Shown: piece after piece, positions 1 to 11,600 of the stretch
Position numbering within the stretch: the first letter of the stretch is position 1
Layout: every line of letters begins with the position of its first letter
NCBI RefSeq assembly: GCF_003268885.1
Contig: NZ_QLSX01000004.1
Span: 186,001-250,000, forward strand
Direction: 5' to 3'
Length of the DNA stretch: 64,000 bases
Origin: Onishia taeanensis
GTDB lineage: Bacteria > Pseudomonadota > Gammaproteobacteria > Pseudomonadales > Halomonadaceae
Translations under genes and position numbers: made by a program
Notes under the pieces: model-generated
Told to the model about the DNA's origin: nothing
Databases searched by the model: none
The model's input: the letters and a program-made list of their open reading frames with translations, nothing else

Positions 1-225
1 GATGGGCATGCCGCGGCCGTCATCCGAAACCTCGATGCCGCCATCGGCAAGCAGGCGCAGCTGGATGTGATGGGCATGCTCGGCCAGGGCCTCATCGACG
101 CTGTTGTCGATGACTTCCTGAGCCAGGTGATTGGGTCGCGAGGTATCCGTGTACATCCCCGGGCGCTTTCGCACCGGTTCGAGCCCGGAAAGAACCTCGA
201 TGGAACTAGCACTGTATTGCGTCAT
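1..225 (-). CDS. parE: DNA topoisomerase IV subunit B, N-terminal 75 residues (runs off the window)
   Basis: ParE is the ATPase subunit of topoisomerase IV, which decatenates daughter chromosomes together with ParC. Only the start of the GHKL ATPase domain is here. The reading begins MTQYSASSIEVLSGLEPVRK, then a RPGMY motif (residues 21-25), the N-box EVIDNSVDEA (about 37-46) with the Mg-ATP Asn41, and the Bergerat-fold loop DDGRGMP (68-74). The upstream neighbour in the same direction is yqiA, the usual partner of parE in enterobacteria, separated by 55 bp, so the two are probably co-transcribed. GyrB is the main alternative, but the VRKRPGMYTDT spacing and the yqiA context favour ParE. Confidence 0.93.
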   Translation of the reverse strand, partial: MTQYSASSIEVLSGLEPVRKRPGMYTDTSRPNHLAQEVIDNSVDEALAEHAHHIQLRLLADGGIEVSDDGRGMPI

Positions 226-280
226 GCGTTGTCCAGGTGTTTGGCAGTGAACGGGGCGGATGGCACGCCGCCAGGCGTCG

Positions 281-931
281 TCATGCGTGATGAAAGATCG
301 TGGTCACCCGGCCCGGTGCGAGGCGACGACCGCCGTGGGCCAGCACCGCCGGCAGATAGTCAGCAAGTGCGCTGAAGCCGTGGTCGCCGCCAGGATGCAG
401 GATCGTCGAGCATCCCGCGTAGGCCTCGAAGGCATCGCGACAGTCCAGCGTCTCGTCAGCGGTACCCAGCAGCAGAAGGTAATGCGCAGGCGTCAACCGG
501 GCCGGTGTCAGGGCCTCAAGCGCCTCATGGTGACGGTGGTCGATGACGAAGCGCTCGCCAGTATCCGCGTTGACGAAGGCCTCGCCGATCCAGCTTTGCA
601 TCAGACGTGCCGGCCGCACCGCCGGGTTGATGGCCACCGCGGGAAGGCCCAGCCGCTCGGCAAGGCAACTGACCAGAAAGCCGCCCATGGAACTGCCCAC
701 CAATAGCGGCCGTGGGCCCAGGGCCTCGAGTGCCGCCTCGGCGGTGGCCAGGGCCTCATTGGGGCGATGCGAGAGCTGCGGGGCCTCACAGGGCAAGGGG
801 GCCCTTTCCACGACGCTACAGGCCGCGCGCATCAGTTGCGACTTGGGCGAACTTACGCCGCTATTGAAGCCGTGCAGGTAGAGCACGCCGCTCGCCGGGG
901 TCGATTCACGATCGATGTCGGCGCTCAGCAT
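281..931 (-). CDS. yqiA: YqiA-family alpha/beta-hydrolase esterase
   Basis: A 216-residue alpha/beta hydrolase of the YqiA family, a small cytoplasmic esterase acting on short acyl esters. The oxyanion-hole LYLHGFNS lies near the N-terminus, the nucleophile elbow is GSSMGG, and the catalytic His sits in GGDHGFS near the C-terminus. I start at the ATG giving MLSADIDRE; an upstream ATG would add 14 residues (MRCLDAGC...) not expected in the family. It lies between pgi (28 bp upstream) and parE (downstream), all in the same direction. In E. coli the cluster is nudF-yqiB-cpdA-yqiA-parE; here the first three genes are about 29 kb away, so the cluster has been split. Confidence 0.87.
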   Translation of the reverse strand: MLSADIDRESTPASGVLYLHGFNSGVSSPKSQLMRAACSVVERAPLPCEAPQLSHRPNEALATAEAALEALGPRPLLVGSSMGGFLVSCLAERLGLPAVAINPAVRPARLMQSWIGEAFVNADTGERFVIDHRHHEALEALTPARLTPAHYLLLLGTADETLDCRDAFEAYAGCSTILHPGGDHGFSALADYLPAVLAHGGRRLAPGRVTTIFHHA

Positions 932-959
932 ACCGCATTTCCTGTATACGCATCCAGCA

Positions 960-2726
960 TCAAGACACCTCACGCCGAGACGCGCCAGCCCGCGAGATTC
1001 CTGCCCTGGCTTCGCTGGCCTCGCTGCTCGCCTGGTCCTCGGCGGCCCACAGCGCCTGGATCAGGCCCTGGCTGGAATCGTCCATGGTCTCCAGGCCTTC
1101 GCGGGAGCCCAGGATACGCTCGGTCTCGCCGGCGATCTGCTTGCCGAGCTCCACGCCCCACTGGTCGAAAGGGTTGATGTCCCAGATGGTGGCCTGCACG
1201 AAGACCTTATGCTCATAGAGGGCAATCAGCGCGCCCAGGGTATGAGGCGTCAGGCGGTCGAGCAGCACGGTGCTAGAAGGCTGGTTGCCGCGATAGCGCT
1301 TGTGGTTCGGCCGCGGGCCGTCGTCTTCGATGGCGTCATCGCCGAGCATCAGCAGGCGCGACTGGGCGAAGCAGTTGGCGAGCGTCAGGCGATGCTGAGC
1401 CTTGAGGTGCGCGCGGGTTTCGGCGTCCTCGACGCGATCATAGCGGCGCAGCGGCGCGATGAAGTCGCACTCCACCGACTGGGTGCCCTGGTGCAGCAGC
1501 TGATAGAAGGCGTGCTGGGCGTTGGGGCCGAGCTGCCCCCATAGCACCGGGCAGGTGGAGTAAGCGGTCACCTGCCCCTCGTTGGTCACCGACTTGCCAT
1601 TGGACTCCATCTCGAGCTGCTCGAGATAGCTCGCAAAGTACTCGAGCCGGCCGTCGTAGGGCAGGATCGAGTGCGCGCGAATATCCAGGAAATTGACGTT
1701 CCAGATACCGGCGAGGCCCAGCAGCACTGGCAGGTTATCCTCGAGGGGCGCCTCCTGGAAATGGCGGTCCATGGCATAGGCGCCGCCCAGCAGTGCCCGG
1801 AAATTGGCCATGCCCACTACCAGCGCGATGGGCAGGCCGATGGCCCCCCACAGCGAGTAACGTCCGCCGACCCACTCCCAGAACTCGAGCTGATTGGCCG
1901 GCGCGATGCCCCACTCGGCCATCTTCTCAAGACTCGCCGAGACGCCGATAAAGTGCTGACGCATCACCAGAGCCCGGTCGATGGCGCTGGGCTCCTCGTG
2001 ATCATCGTGGACCAGTCGACTCAGCAGCCAATCCCGGGCGGTGCGGGCATTCGACAAGGTGTCGATGGTGGTGAAGGACTTCGACGACAGTACGAACAGG
2101 GTGGTTTCGGGATTCAGCCGCGACAGGTAATCGGCAAGCTGGGAGCCGTCCATGGTCGAGGCAAAATGCACCTTGATCTCGTGCACGTCGCGCGGCCGAT
2201 AGTCGGCGAGGGCATGGGTGACCATCAGCGGGCCAAGATCCGAACCGCCGACCCCCAGGTTGACCACATCGCTGACCGCCTTGCCGGTGGCGCCGCGCCA
2301 CTGGCCGGCGTGGAACTTGTCGACCATCGCCTCCATGCGATCCAGCGTTTCGTGCACCGCGGGCACCAGATCCTGGCCCTCGACCTCGAGATGGGCATCC
2401 GCCGGCAGGCGCAGCGCGGTGTGCAGCGCTGGGCGATCCTCGGAATGGTTGACCCGTTCGCCGGCCAGCAGTCGCGAAATGGCTGCCGGCACACCGGCCT
2501 CCCGAGCCAGCGCCAGGAGCCCCTCGAAGGTCTCGTTGCTGAAGCGTTGCTTGGAAAGATCCAGGGTCAGTCCCGCCGCCCGGCGGCAGAAACGGGGATA
2601 GCGAGGCTCGCCCGTCGTCGCGGCCTCTCGAAACAGCGTCTTCAGATGCACCTCGCGCATCTCCCGCGCATGCTCCGCCAGCGCCTTCCAGGCGGGCCGC
2701 TGATCGATCGGGGTCGGATGGCTCAT
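960..2726 (-). CDS. pgi: Glucose-6-phosphate isomerase
   Basis: Pgi interconverts glucose 6-phosphate and fructose 6-phosphate in the cytoplasm. The 588-residue product shows both SIS-domain signatures: VGGSDLGP for phosphate binding, the catalytic-Glu block MESNGKSVTNEG, the HQGTQSVECDFIAP block with the ring-opening His, and the C-terminal KQIAGETERIL with the active-site Lys. Length is somewhat above the usual 550. The start chosen is the ATG preceded by GGAGAGAG, giving MSHPTPIDQRP; a longer reading to 2783 has no ribosome binding site. It is followed after 28 bp by yqiA. It is transcribed divergently from cmoA, with about 165 bp of shared upstream DNA. Confidence 0.96.
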   Translation of the reverse strand: MSHPTPIDQRPAWKALAEHAREMREVHLKTLFREAATTGEPRYPRFCRRAAGLTLDLSKQRFSNETFEGLLALAREAGVPAAISRLLAGERVNHSEDRPALHTALRLPADAHLEVEGQDLVPAVHETLDRMEAMVDKFHAGQWRGATGKAVSDVVNLGVGGSDLGPLMVTHALADYRPRDVHEIKVHFASTMDGSQLADYLSRLNPETTLFVLSSKSFTTIDTLSNARTARDWLLSRLVHDDHEEPSAIDRALVMRQHFIGVSASLEKMAEWGIAPANQLEFWEWVGGRYSLWGAIGLPIALVVGMANFRALLGGAYAMDRHFQEAPLEDNLPVLLGLAGIWNVNFLDIRAHSILPYDGRLEYFASYLEQLEMESNGKSVTNEGQVTAYSTCPVLWGQLGPNAQHAFYQLLHQGTQSVECDFIAPLRRYDRVEDAETRAHLKAQHRLTLANCFAQSRLLMLGDDAIEDDGPRPNHKRYRGNQPSSTVLLDRLTPHTLGALIALYEHKVFVQATIWDINPFDQWGVELGKQIAGETERILGSREGLETMDDSSQGLIQALWAAEDQASSEASEARAGISRAGASRREVS

Positions 2727-2890
2727 GAACTCTCTCTCCTTGACGAGCGCGACGCGTTGACGAACACCATTAACTAACACCATTCACGGGCACCACTCAC
2801 GTACACAACGGCCGCCCGGCGCAACGGGTGCAGCCGGGCGGCGCGGGGCGTAGAATGCCGGAAATTCCGCTATGACCCCGACATGACGCC

Positions 2891-3634
2891 ATGACTGACG
2901 CATCTTACCGTGACGCGATCTTTTCGACACCCCTGGACCGGGTAGCGCGCTTCTCCTTCGACGAACAGGTGGTGGCCTGCTTCCCTGACATGATCCGTCG
3001 CTCGGTGCCGGGCTATGGCCAGATACTGGGCATGCTCGGGGTGATCGCCGAACGTCACCTGCGCCATGGCGCCCACGTTTATGATCTCGGCTGTTCGCTA
3101 GGCGCAGTGGGCCTGGCGCTGGCCGGGCGCCTGCCGGCGGACGCCTTCCGCCTGACCGGGGTCGACCTGTCGCCGGCGATGGTCAGCCGCGCCAGCGAGA
3201 CCTTCGCTGCCGAATGCCCGGCGCATGCCTTTGAGGTCGTCGAGGGCGACATTCGCGCGCTCGACTACCGCTCCTCGGGCATGATCGTGCTCAATTTCAC
3301 CCTGCAGTTCCTGCCGCCCGCCGATCGCGAAGCGGTGATCAAGGCACTTTACGACGCCCTGGAGCCCGGCGGCGTGCTGGTGCTCTCGGAAAAGATCGTC
3401 GCCGAGGACGAGCAGGAGAATGCTTGGCTGGTCGAGCGCTATCACGACTTCAAGCGCGCCAACGGCTACAGCGACATGGAGATCAGCCAGAAGCGCACCG
3501 CGCTCGAGAACGTGCTGGTGCCGGACACCCTCGCCGCCCACCATGAGCGCCTTGCCGGCGCCGGCTTCCCGCGCAGCCACACTTGGTTTCAGTACCTTAA
3601 CTTCGCCTCGATCATCGCCTTCAAGGACGCCTGA
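2891..3634 (+). CDS. cmoA: Carboxy-S-adenosyl-L-methionine synthase CmoA
   Basis: CmoA converts S-adenosylmethionine plus prephenate into carboxy-SAM, the donor for making 5-carboxymethoxyuridine at tRNA position 34. The 247-residue protein opens with the family pattern DAIFSTPLDRVARFSFDEQV and has the SAM-binding loop DLGCSLGAVGLAL (about 60-72), then GVDLSPAMV. The next gene, cmoB, begins on the base directly after the cmoA stop codon, so the two are translationally coupled. Its own Shine-Dalgarno is weak. The third enzyme of the pathway, cmoM, lies near 37 kb. Confidence 0.95.
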   Translation: MTDASYRDAIFSTPLDRVARFSFDEQVVACFPDMIRRSVPGYGQILGMLGVIAERHLRHGAHVYDLGCSLGAVGLALAGRLPADAFRLTGVDLSPAMVSRASETFAAECPAHAFEVVEGDIRALDYRSSGMIVLNFTLQFLPPADREAVIKALYDALEPGGVLVLSEKIVAEDEQENAWLVERYHDFKRANGYSDMEISQKRTALENVLVPDTLAAHHERLAGAGFPRSHTWFQYLNFASIIAFKDA

Positions 3635-4627
3635 GTGTTGTCACCGGATTCCCACCGCCGCCTCTATCACGCCTTCGTCGATCAGGGCCTCGAGCCCTGG
3701 CTGGCCCGCCTTCCCGAACAGCTAGCCCGTGGCCTTGACCGCAAGCGCCACGGTGACCTGCCGGCCTGGGAAAAGGCAGTGGCCAAGCTGCCCGCGCTGG
3801 CCGACGAACGCCGGGCAGACCTGGATCAGGACACGGTCAGCGTCAACGTGGCACTGACTGAGCCTCAACGGCGACAGTGCCATAACCTCCTGAAAAAGCT
3901 CGCTCCCTGGCGCAAGGGCCCCTATTCGCTGGGCGGCATCCATATCGATACCGAATGGCGCTCGGACTGGAAGTGGCAAAGAGTATATCCGCACCTCTCG
4001 GCGCTGGCCGGTCGCCGGGTGCTGGACGTAGGTGGCGGCAGCGGCTATCACGCCTGGCGTATGGCCGGCGCCGGTGCCTCTTTCGTGCTGGTGATCGACC
4101 CCTCGCCGCGCTTCTTCTACCAGTTCCAGGCGGTGCGTCATTTCATCGGCGACGGCGATGGCGGCCGCACACACTTCCTGCCGGTGGGCATCGAGGACGT
4201 ACCCGAGAAACTCGAGGCTTTCGACACCGTGTTCTCGATGGGCGTGCTTTACCATCGCCCCTCACCCCTCGAGCACTTGCAGCAGTTGAAGGATGCCCTG
4301 CGCCCCGGTGGTGAACTGGTGCTGGAAACCCTGGTAGTGGAAGGCGACACCACCACCGTTTTCATGCCCGGCGAGCGATACGCGGCGATGCCCAACGTCT
4401 ACTTCCTGCCCTCCTCCGCCGCCTTGAGCCACTGGCTCGAACGCTGCGGCTTCAGCGACGTGCGGGTGGTCGACGAGGCCGAGACCAGCCTCGATGAGCA
4501 GCGCGCGACCGAGTGGATGAGCTTCCAGTCGCTTGCCGATTTCCTCGACCCCGAGGACCCCCGCCTCACGATCGAGGGCCACCCGGCGCCGCGGCGTGCC
4601 GTGCTGATCGCCACCAAGCCCGCGTAA
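3635..4627 (+). CDS. cmoB: tRNA U34 carboxymethyltransferase CmoB
   Basis: CmoB transfers the carboxymethyl group of carboxy-SAM to 5-hydroxyuridine-34 of tRNA, giving cmo5U, which broadens wobble decoding. The 330-residue size fits the family. The N-terminal half carries the substrate-binding block KLAPWRKGPYSLGGIHID and SDWKW; the SAM fold shows LDVGGGSGYHAWRMAGAG (motif I) followed by VIDPSPRFFYQFQAV and FDTVFSMGVLYHRPSPLEHL. Translation starts at a GTG abutting the cmoA TGA (TGA then GTG), a strong sign of coupling. A convergent ppiC-type gene ends 35 bp downstream. Confidence 0.95.
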   Translation: MLSPDSHRRLYHAFVDQGLEPWLARLPEQLARGLDRKRHGDLPAWEKAVAKLPALADERRADLDQDTVSVNVALTEPQRRQCHNLLKKLAPWRKGPYSLGGIHIDTEWRSDWKWQRVYPHLSALAGRRVLDVGGGSGYHAWRMAGAGASFVLVIDPSPRFFYQFQAVRHFIGDGDGGRTHFLPVGIEDVPEKLEAFDTVFSMGVLYHRPSPLEHLQQLKDALRPGGELVLETLVVEGDTTTVFMPGERYAAMPNVYFLPSSAALSHWLERCGFSDVRVVDEAETSLDEQRATEWMSFQSLADFLDPEDPRLTIEGHPAPRRAVLIATKPA

Positions 4628-4662
4628 GAGCAGGCGCGGGACGTTTGGCGCTCCCTCCTACT

Positions 4663-5484
4663 TCATTGCATCAGGGCACCCGCGGCATCGTCGTCCAGCG
4701 CCACCCCCTCGACTCCATAGGTCTCTTCCAGCGCCAGCAGGTAATGGCGCAACGCCCGGCGCGTCGCCTGCTCGTGCAGGTCATGACGCACTCGGTCGGC
4801 CACGGCCTCATAGGGCAAACGTCGGCCTTTCCGACAGGCATTGATGCAGACCAGATGCCAACCATAGCGCGAGGCCAGCGGCCGCTCATGGGTGCCCTCG
4901 GTCAGGTGCTGCAGCGCCCGGTCGAGCTCCGCTACCGTCTGGCCGGAGACCAGCCAGCCGAGCTCTCCGCCCTCATCCTTCGAGGGGCAGGCGGAATGAC
5001 GCTGGGCCAGCTCGGTGAAGCGTTCAGGCGCCTCACGCAGCTCGGCGATCAAGCGCTCGCCCAGCTGGTACTGGGCGTCGCGGGCCCGGGCGTCGTCGGG
5101 CGCGGCCGCCAGCAGGATATGGCGAACATGGCGCTGGGTGGGCGTACTGAAGCGCGTCGGGTGCGCCGTAAAGAAGCGGCGACAGGCCGCCTCATCGGGC
5201 TCGGGCACCTCCAGTTCGCGCTCCAGCAGTTCGGTCATGGCGGCATCGTTCTCGATGCCCTGGTCATCCACCACCGACGGCAGGCCGAGTTCACGGGCGC
5301 GCTGGCTCAGCAGCTCGCGCACCACCAGCGACCTGGCGGCCAGGAGCTGCGCCTCGGCCGCCGACTCGGCCGGGTGATACTGCATCTCCCGGGCGATGGC
5401 ATCCTCGTCGATCACCACCCGCCCAACCTGCACCGGGGGGGCACTCTGGCCGCCCGGCAGTTGCTCGATATCGATCTTCTGCAT
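4663..5484 (-). CDS. PpiC/parvulin-type peptidyl-prolyl isomerase of the nar cluster
   Basis: A 273-residue cytoplasmic protein without signal peptide. A long N-terminal helical region (VVIDEDAIAREMQYHPAES...) resembles NifM/SurA-like chaperone segments; a parvulin domain follows (about 140-240), with RHILLAAAPDD, FTELAQRHSACPSKDEGGELGW and the C-terminal SRYGWHLVCINA. Parvulins of this sort directly follow narGHJI in Pseudomonas, where they are presumed to help nitrate reductase fold; the role here is inferred from that position. I start at the ATG with GAGGA eight bases upstream, giving MQKIDIEQLPGG; two further in-frame starts lie just upstream. A 137-bp gap with nested inverted repeats separates it from narI, so it may have its own control. 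Confidence 0.85.
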   Translation of the reverse strand: MQKIDIEQLPGGQSAPPVQVGRVVIDEDAIAREMQYHPAESAAEAQLLAARSLVVRELLSQRARELGLPSVVDDQGIENDAAMTELLERELEVPEPDEAACRRFFTAHPTRFSTPTQRHVRHILLAAAPDDARARDAQYQLGERLIAELREAPERFTELAQRHSACPSKDEGGELGWLVSGQTVAELDRALQHLTEGTHERPLASRYGWHLVCINACRKGRRLPYEAVADRVRHDLHEQATRRALRHYLLALEETYGVEGVALDDDAAGALMQ

Positions 5485-5533
5485 GGTCATTATCCTCAAC
5501 GTTAAAACTGAGCGTGCGACGGCCAGACTAGGC

Positions 5534-5593
5534 GGAGATCGGCGAAAAAGCGGAGTTTACGCGTTTGTAAATGAGCATTTTGAGCCGATCTCC
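5534..5593. repeat. Nested inverted repeats in the narI-ppiC gap
   Basis: GGAGATCGGC (5534-5543) is exactly complemented by GCCGATCTCC (5584-5593). Inside it TTTAC (5556-5560) faces GTAAA (5567-5571). No T-run follows on either strand, so a plain terminator is unlikely; it could be an mRNA stem-loop separating narI from ppiC, or an operator. Confidence 0.45.
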
Positions 5594-5621
5594 AACAACG
5601 CATGGCCGAGCAAAGCCAGTT

Positions 5622-6299
5622 TTAGCCACGGCGGCGGACGATCTGATAGCGCCTGCCCAGATAACCTAACGGAATGCTCCAGACGTGCACCAGGCGAGTG
5701 AAGGGAAAGATCAGCACGATGGTCAAGCCCAGCAGGATATGCAGCTTGTAGATCAGGCCGATCCCGGCGAGATGCGCCGCCGCCCCGCCCTGGAAGAAAA
5801 CGATGGACTGAGCCCAGTGGGCGAGCCGGAGCATCACGCCGCCGTCCAGGTGCCCTAGGGCGGGAATGATGGTCAATAGCCCTAGGGTCACCTGGATCAC
5901 CAGCAGGAGGATGATGGCGGTATCCATCGAACTGGAGGACGCCCTCACCCTGGGGTTGGTGAGGCGTCGATGCGCTAGCATGGCGCCCCCCACCAGGCAC
6001 ATGACGCCGGCGAGGCCGCCGATCACGATGGCGACCAGTTGCTTGGCGCTGGCGCTCATGAAGGGGGCATAGACCCAGTGGGGGGTCAGCAACCCCACCA
6101 GGTGGCCGAAGAAGATCACCAGGATGCCGACATGGAAGAGGTTGCTGGCCAGCCGCATATGCTTCGACGACAGCATCTGGCTGGAGCCGGTCTTCCAGGA
6201 ATACTGGCCGTGATCGAAGCGTACCAGGCTGCCGATCAGGAAGACGGTGCCGGCGAGATAGGGGTAAAGCCCGAACAGCAGGGTGTTGAGGTAGTTCAT
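5622..6299 (-). CDS. narI: Respiratory nitrate reductase gamma subunit (cytochrome b)
   Basis: NarI anchors the nitrate reductase complex in the membrane and takes electrons from quinol through two b hemes to NarH. The 225 residues match the E. coli length. Five membrane segments are visible. The heme-ligand histidines occur in HVGILVIFFGHLVGLLTPH (third helix region) and in LHILLGLTIVLIFPFTRLVHV near the C-terminus. RFDHGQYSWKTGSSQ is a conserved loop. The start ATG overlaps the narJ stop in an ATGA arrangement, so translation is coupled. It is the fifth gene of narKGHJI. Confidence 0.96.
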   Translation of the reverse strand: MNYLNTLLFGLYPYLAGTVFLIGSLVRFDHGQYSWKTGSSQMLSSKHMRLASNLFHVGILVIFFGHLVGLLTPHWVYAPFMSASAKQLVAIVIGGLAGVMCLVGGAMLAHRRLTNPRVRASSSSMDTAIILLLVIQVTLGLLTIIPALGHLDGGVMLRLAHWAQSIVFFQGGAAAHLAGIGLIYKLHILLGLTIVLIFPFTRLVHVWSIPLGYLGRRYQIVRRRG

Positions 6300-7070
6300 G
6301 GCTGATCTCCTTGAGGCCGCGACACGGAGACAGTGGGGTCGAGGACCCGTACCGCTTCGCTGGGCGTCACGTGCTTGCGCTCGGCGAGGCGCCGCCCCTC
6401 GGCGGACTGCAGGGCGCAATCCTGGTCCGACTCGGCGGAGAAGCGCACCGCCTCTTCCTCCCAGACCGCGTCCAGCGCCTCGGGAGTATGATCCGACGCT
6501 TCCTCGCGAACCTGGGGGCGATGGGCGTCAATGTCGTCTTCGGCGCCGATCAGCGCCAGCAGCGCCAGCGGCACCAGGGCGTGGTCGGCCTCGCGCTCCT
6601 CGAGACGGGCGGCGAGCAGCGCCAGGATATGGCGAATCTCGCCCAGCCAGCGGCCGATCTCGCCCTCTGGTCGTGTGGAGAGGTATTCGAGGAACAGCGG
6701 CAGGTAGTCGGGCAGCTCGCGGGCGTCGAGCTCGAAACCGGCGGCCCGGTACTCGGCCAGCAGGTCGACCATCGCCTGGCCGCGATCCCGGGACTCGCCG
6801 TGCACGTGCTCGAACAGCAGCAACGAGGTCGAACGCCCTCGATCGAACAAGCCAACATACTCGGCCTGCCGGTCGAGCAGGTCCGCCTCGGCCAGCCGCC
6901 GGCACCAGTCACCCAGCCGGGAGCGCAGTGCGCCCGCCAGGCGCGGCTCCGCGGCGATGACGGCCTCGAGCTCGCCGGCCGCTGCCTGCAACTCGGCGGT
7001 CGGGTAATCCAGCAACCGGGCCAGGGCCCGCAGGCTCAGCATGTCCGGGGCTCGGTCGTCGCGTGCATGG

Positions 7071-7078
<8 letters not shown>
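6296..7078 (-). CDS. narJ: Nitrate reductase molybdenum cofactor assembly chaperone
   Basis: NarJ binds immature NarG, allows molybdenum cofactor insertion and holds the NarGH complex until membrane docking; it is not part of the final enzyme. The 260-residue helical product has the family pattern LSLRALARLLDYPTAELQAAAGEL near the start and YLPLFLEYLSTRPEGEIGRWLGEI in the middle. The C-terminal tail (EEEAVRFSAESDQDCALQSAEGR...) is acidic and makes it slightly longer than the 236-residue E. coli protein. Its start ATG lies 8 bp inside the end of narH, and its stop overlaps the narI start. Confidence 0.94.
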
Positions 7079-8650
<1,572 letters not shown>

Positions 8651-8654
<4 letters not shown>

Positions 8655-11600
8655 TTCACGACCTCCTGTACGCTGTCACTGCCTTCTCCATCCAGCCAGT
8701 CGACATGTTTCATCTTGCGCACGATGACGAATTCGTCGCGGTTGGAGCCCACCGTGCCGTAGTAGTTGAAGCTATAGGCGAGCTGCGCATAGCCACCGAT
8801 CATGTGAGTGGGCTTGGGACACACCCGGGTCACGGAGTTGTGGATACCGCCTCGGGTGCCGGTGACTTCACTGCCCGGCACGTTCACGATGCGCTCCTGG
8901 GCGTGATACATCATCACCATGCCGACCTTGACCCGCTGGCTGACCACCGCCCGCGCGGCGATGGCGCCGTTGGCGTTGTAGGCTTCAATCCAGTCGTTAT
9001 CTTCTACGCCAATTGATTGCGCGTCGTCCTCCGACAGCCAGATAATCGGACCGCCTCGCGACAGGGTCTGCATCAGCAGGTTGTCCGAGTAGGTCGAGTG
9101 GATTCCCCACTTCTGGTGTGGCGTCAAGAAATTGAGCGCAATTTCAGGATTACCGTTGCCCTTGGGCGTGGCTAAGCTTGCCGCCGCCTTGGTATCAATG
9201 GGCGGGCGGTAGACCAGCAGGCTCTCGCCAAAGGCGCGCATCCAGGGGTGATCCTGATAGAGCTGCTGACGACCACTCACCGTGCGCCAGGGGATCAGCT
9301 CGTGGACGTTGGTGTAGCCGGCGTTGTAGGAGACATGCTCGTCCTCGAGGCCCGACCAGGTGGGGCTGGAGATGATCTTGCGCGGCTGGGCAACCACATC
9401 ACGAAAGCGAATCTTCTCGTCACGCTTGGGCTCGGCCAGGTGGGTGTGATCGCGGCCGGTGATCTGCGACAGCGCGCCCCAGGCCTTGACCGCCACCTGA
9501 CCGTTGGTCTCCGGCGCCAGGGTCAGGATCATCTCGGCGGCGTCAATGGCCGAGTCGATGCAGGGCTGCCCCTTGGCCGGGCCGTCGCGCTTGACATGGT
9601 TCAGGCCCCGGAGTAGCTCGACTTCCGTCTCGGTCTTCCAGGCGATGCCCTTGCCGCCGTTGCCGATGGACTCGAGCAGCGGCCCCACCGAGGTGAAGCG
9701 CTCGAAGGTGGCCGGATAGTCGCGCTTGACCTCGATCAGCGCCGGCATGGTCTTGCCTGGCAGCGGCTCGCACTCGCCGCGCTTCCAGTCCTTGACCTCG
9801 GGCTGGGCCAGCTCCCCGGGGGAGTCGTGTTGGTGCGGCAGGGTGACCAAGTCGGTCTCCTCGCCCAAGTGGCCGACGCAGACCCGCGAGAACGCCTTGG
9901 CGATGCCCTTGTATATCTCCCAGTCGCTGCGCGACTCCCAGGCCGGGTCGGTCGCCGCGGTCAGCGGGTGGATGAAGGGGTGCATGTCCGAGGTATTGAG
10001 GTCGTCCTTCTCGTACCAGGTCGCGGTGGGCAGCACCACGTCGGAGTACAGGCAGGTGGTGGACATACGGAAGTCCAGGGTCACCAGCAGGTCGACCTTG
10101 CCTTCGGGAGCGTCATCACGCCAGGTGACCTCCTCGGGCATCTTGCCGCCCATCTCCCCCAGGTCCTTGCCCTGGATGCCGTGACGGGTGCCCAACAGGT
10201 ACTTGAGCATGTATTCGTGGCCCTTGCCCGAGCTGCCCAGCAGGTTGGAGCGCCAGATGAACATGTTGCGCGGGAAGTTCTGCGGGCTGTCCGGATCCTC
10301 GGCGGCGAAGCGCAGCTGACCGCTCTTGAGGCGCTCGACCACATAGTCGGCGGTACTCATGCCCGCCTCGGCGGCGGCTTCGGCCAGGCGCAGCGGATTG
10401 GTATCGAGCTGCGGCGCGGAGGGCAGCCAGCCCATGCGCTCGGCGCGCACGTTGAAGTCGATCAGGCTGCCGCGATAGTCCTCGGGCCTGGCCAGCGGCG
10501 AGAGAATCTCCTTAACGTCGAGCTTCTCGAACCGCCACTGGGAGGAGTGGTTGTAGAAGAAGGAGGTGCCGTTCATGTGCCGCGGCGGACGCTGCCAGTC
10601 GAGACCGAAGGCCAGCGGGGTCCAGCCGGTCTGCGGGCGCAGCTTCTCCTGGCCGACATAGTGCGCCCAGCCGCCGCCGCTCTGGCCGATGCAACCGCAC
10701 ATGACCAGCATGTTGATTAGGCCGCGGTAGTTCATGTCCATGTGATACCAATGGTTCATGCCGGCACCGACGATGATCATCGAGCGGCCACGGGTCTTGT
10801 CGGCATTGTCGGCGAACTCCCGGGCGATGCGGATGACCTGGGCCGCCGGCACCCCGGTGATCTTTTCCTGCCAGGCCGGAGTATAGGGCCTGATCTGGTC
10901 GTAGGCGGTAGCACCGTCGTCCTCGCCGTCGGCACCGAACCCGCGATCGATCCCGTAGTTGGCGCACATCAGGTCGAAGACGGTCACCGCCAGCACCTCG
11001 CGGCCATCGGCCAACGTCAGGCGCTTGGCGGGCAGGCTGTGATGCAGGACGTCGTCACCGGCCACATGGTCGAAGTGCTCATGCTCGAGCCCGCCGAAGT
11101 AGGGGAAGCCGACCCTGGCCACGGCATCGTGGCGCTCGGCCAGCGACAGGGCCAACGACACCTCGTTGCCGTCGGCATCCCGCGGCTCCAGGTTCCACCT
11201 GCCCTGCCCCCCTTCCTGTTCTCCCCATCGGAAGCCGATGGAGCCCCGCGGCACGACGAGGCGGTCGGCGGTCTCGTCCCAGGCCAGGGTCTTCCACTCG
11301 GGGTTGTTGTCCTGGCCCAGGTTGGCGTCGAAGTCGCTGGCGCGCAGCTGCTTGCCCGGCACGTAGCTGCCGTCGTCACGCGCTTCCAGCTCGACCAGGC
11401 AGGGCATGTCGGTATAGCGGCGCACGTAGTCGGTGAAGTAGGCGCTGGGGTTGTCGAGATGGAATTCCTTGAGGATCACATGGCCCATGGCCATGCCCAG
11501 CGCCGCGTCGGTGCCCTGCTTGGCGGAGAGCCACTCGTCGCAGAGCTTGGAGACTTCCGCGTAGTCCGGAGTGATGGCCACCGTCTTGGTGCCCTTGTAG

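Noticed and set aside
1671-2777. 368-codon open frame on the plus strand
   Set aside because: Lies antisense to pgi; GC-rich codon structure keeps the opposite frame open. The protein has no recognisable family and pgi is certain.
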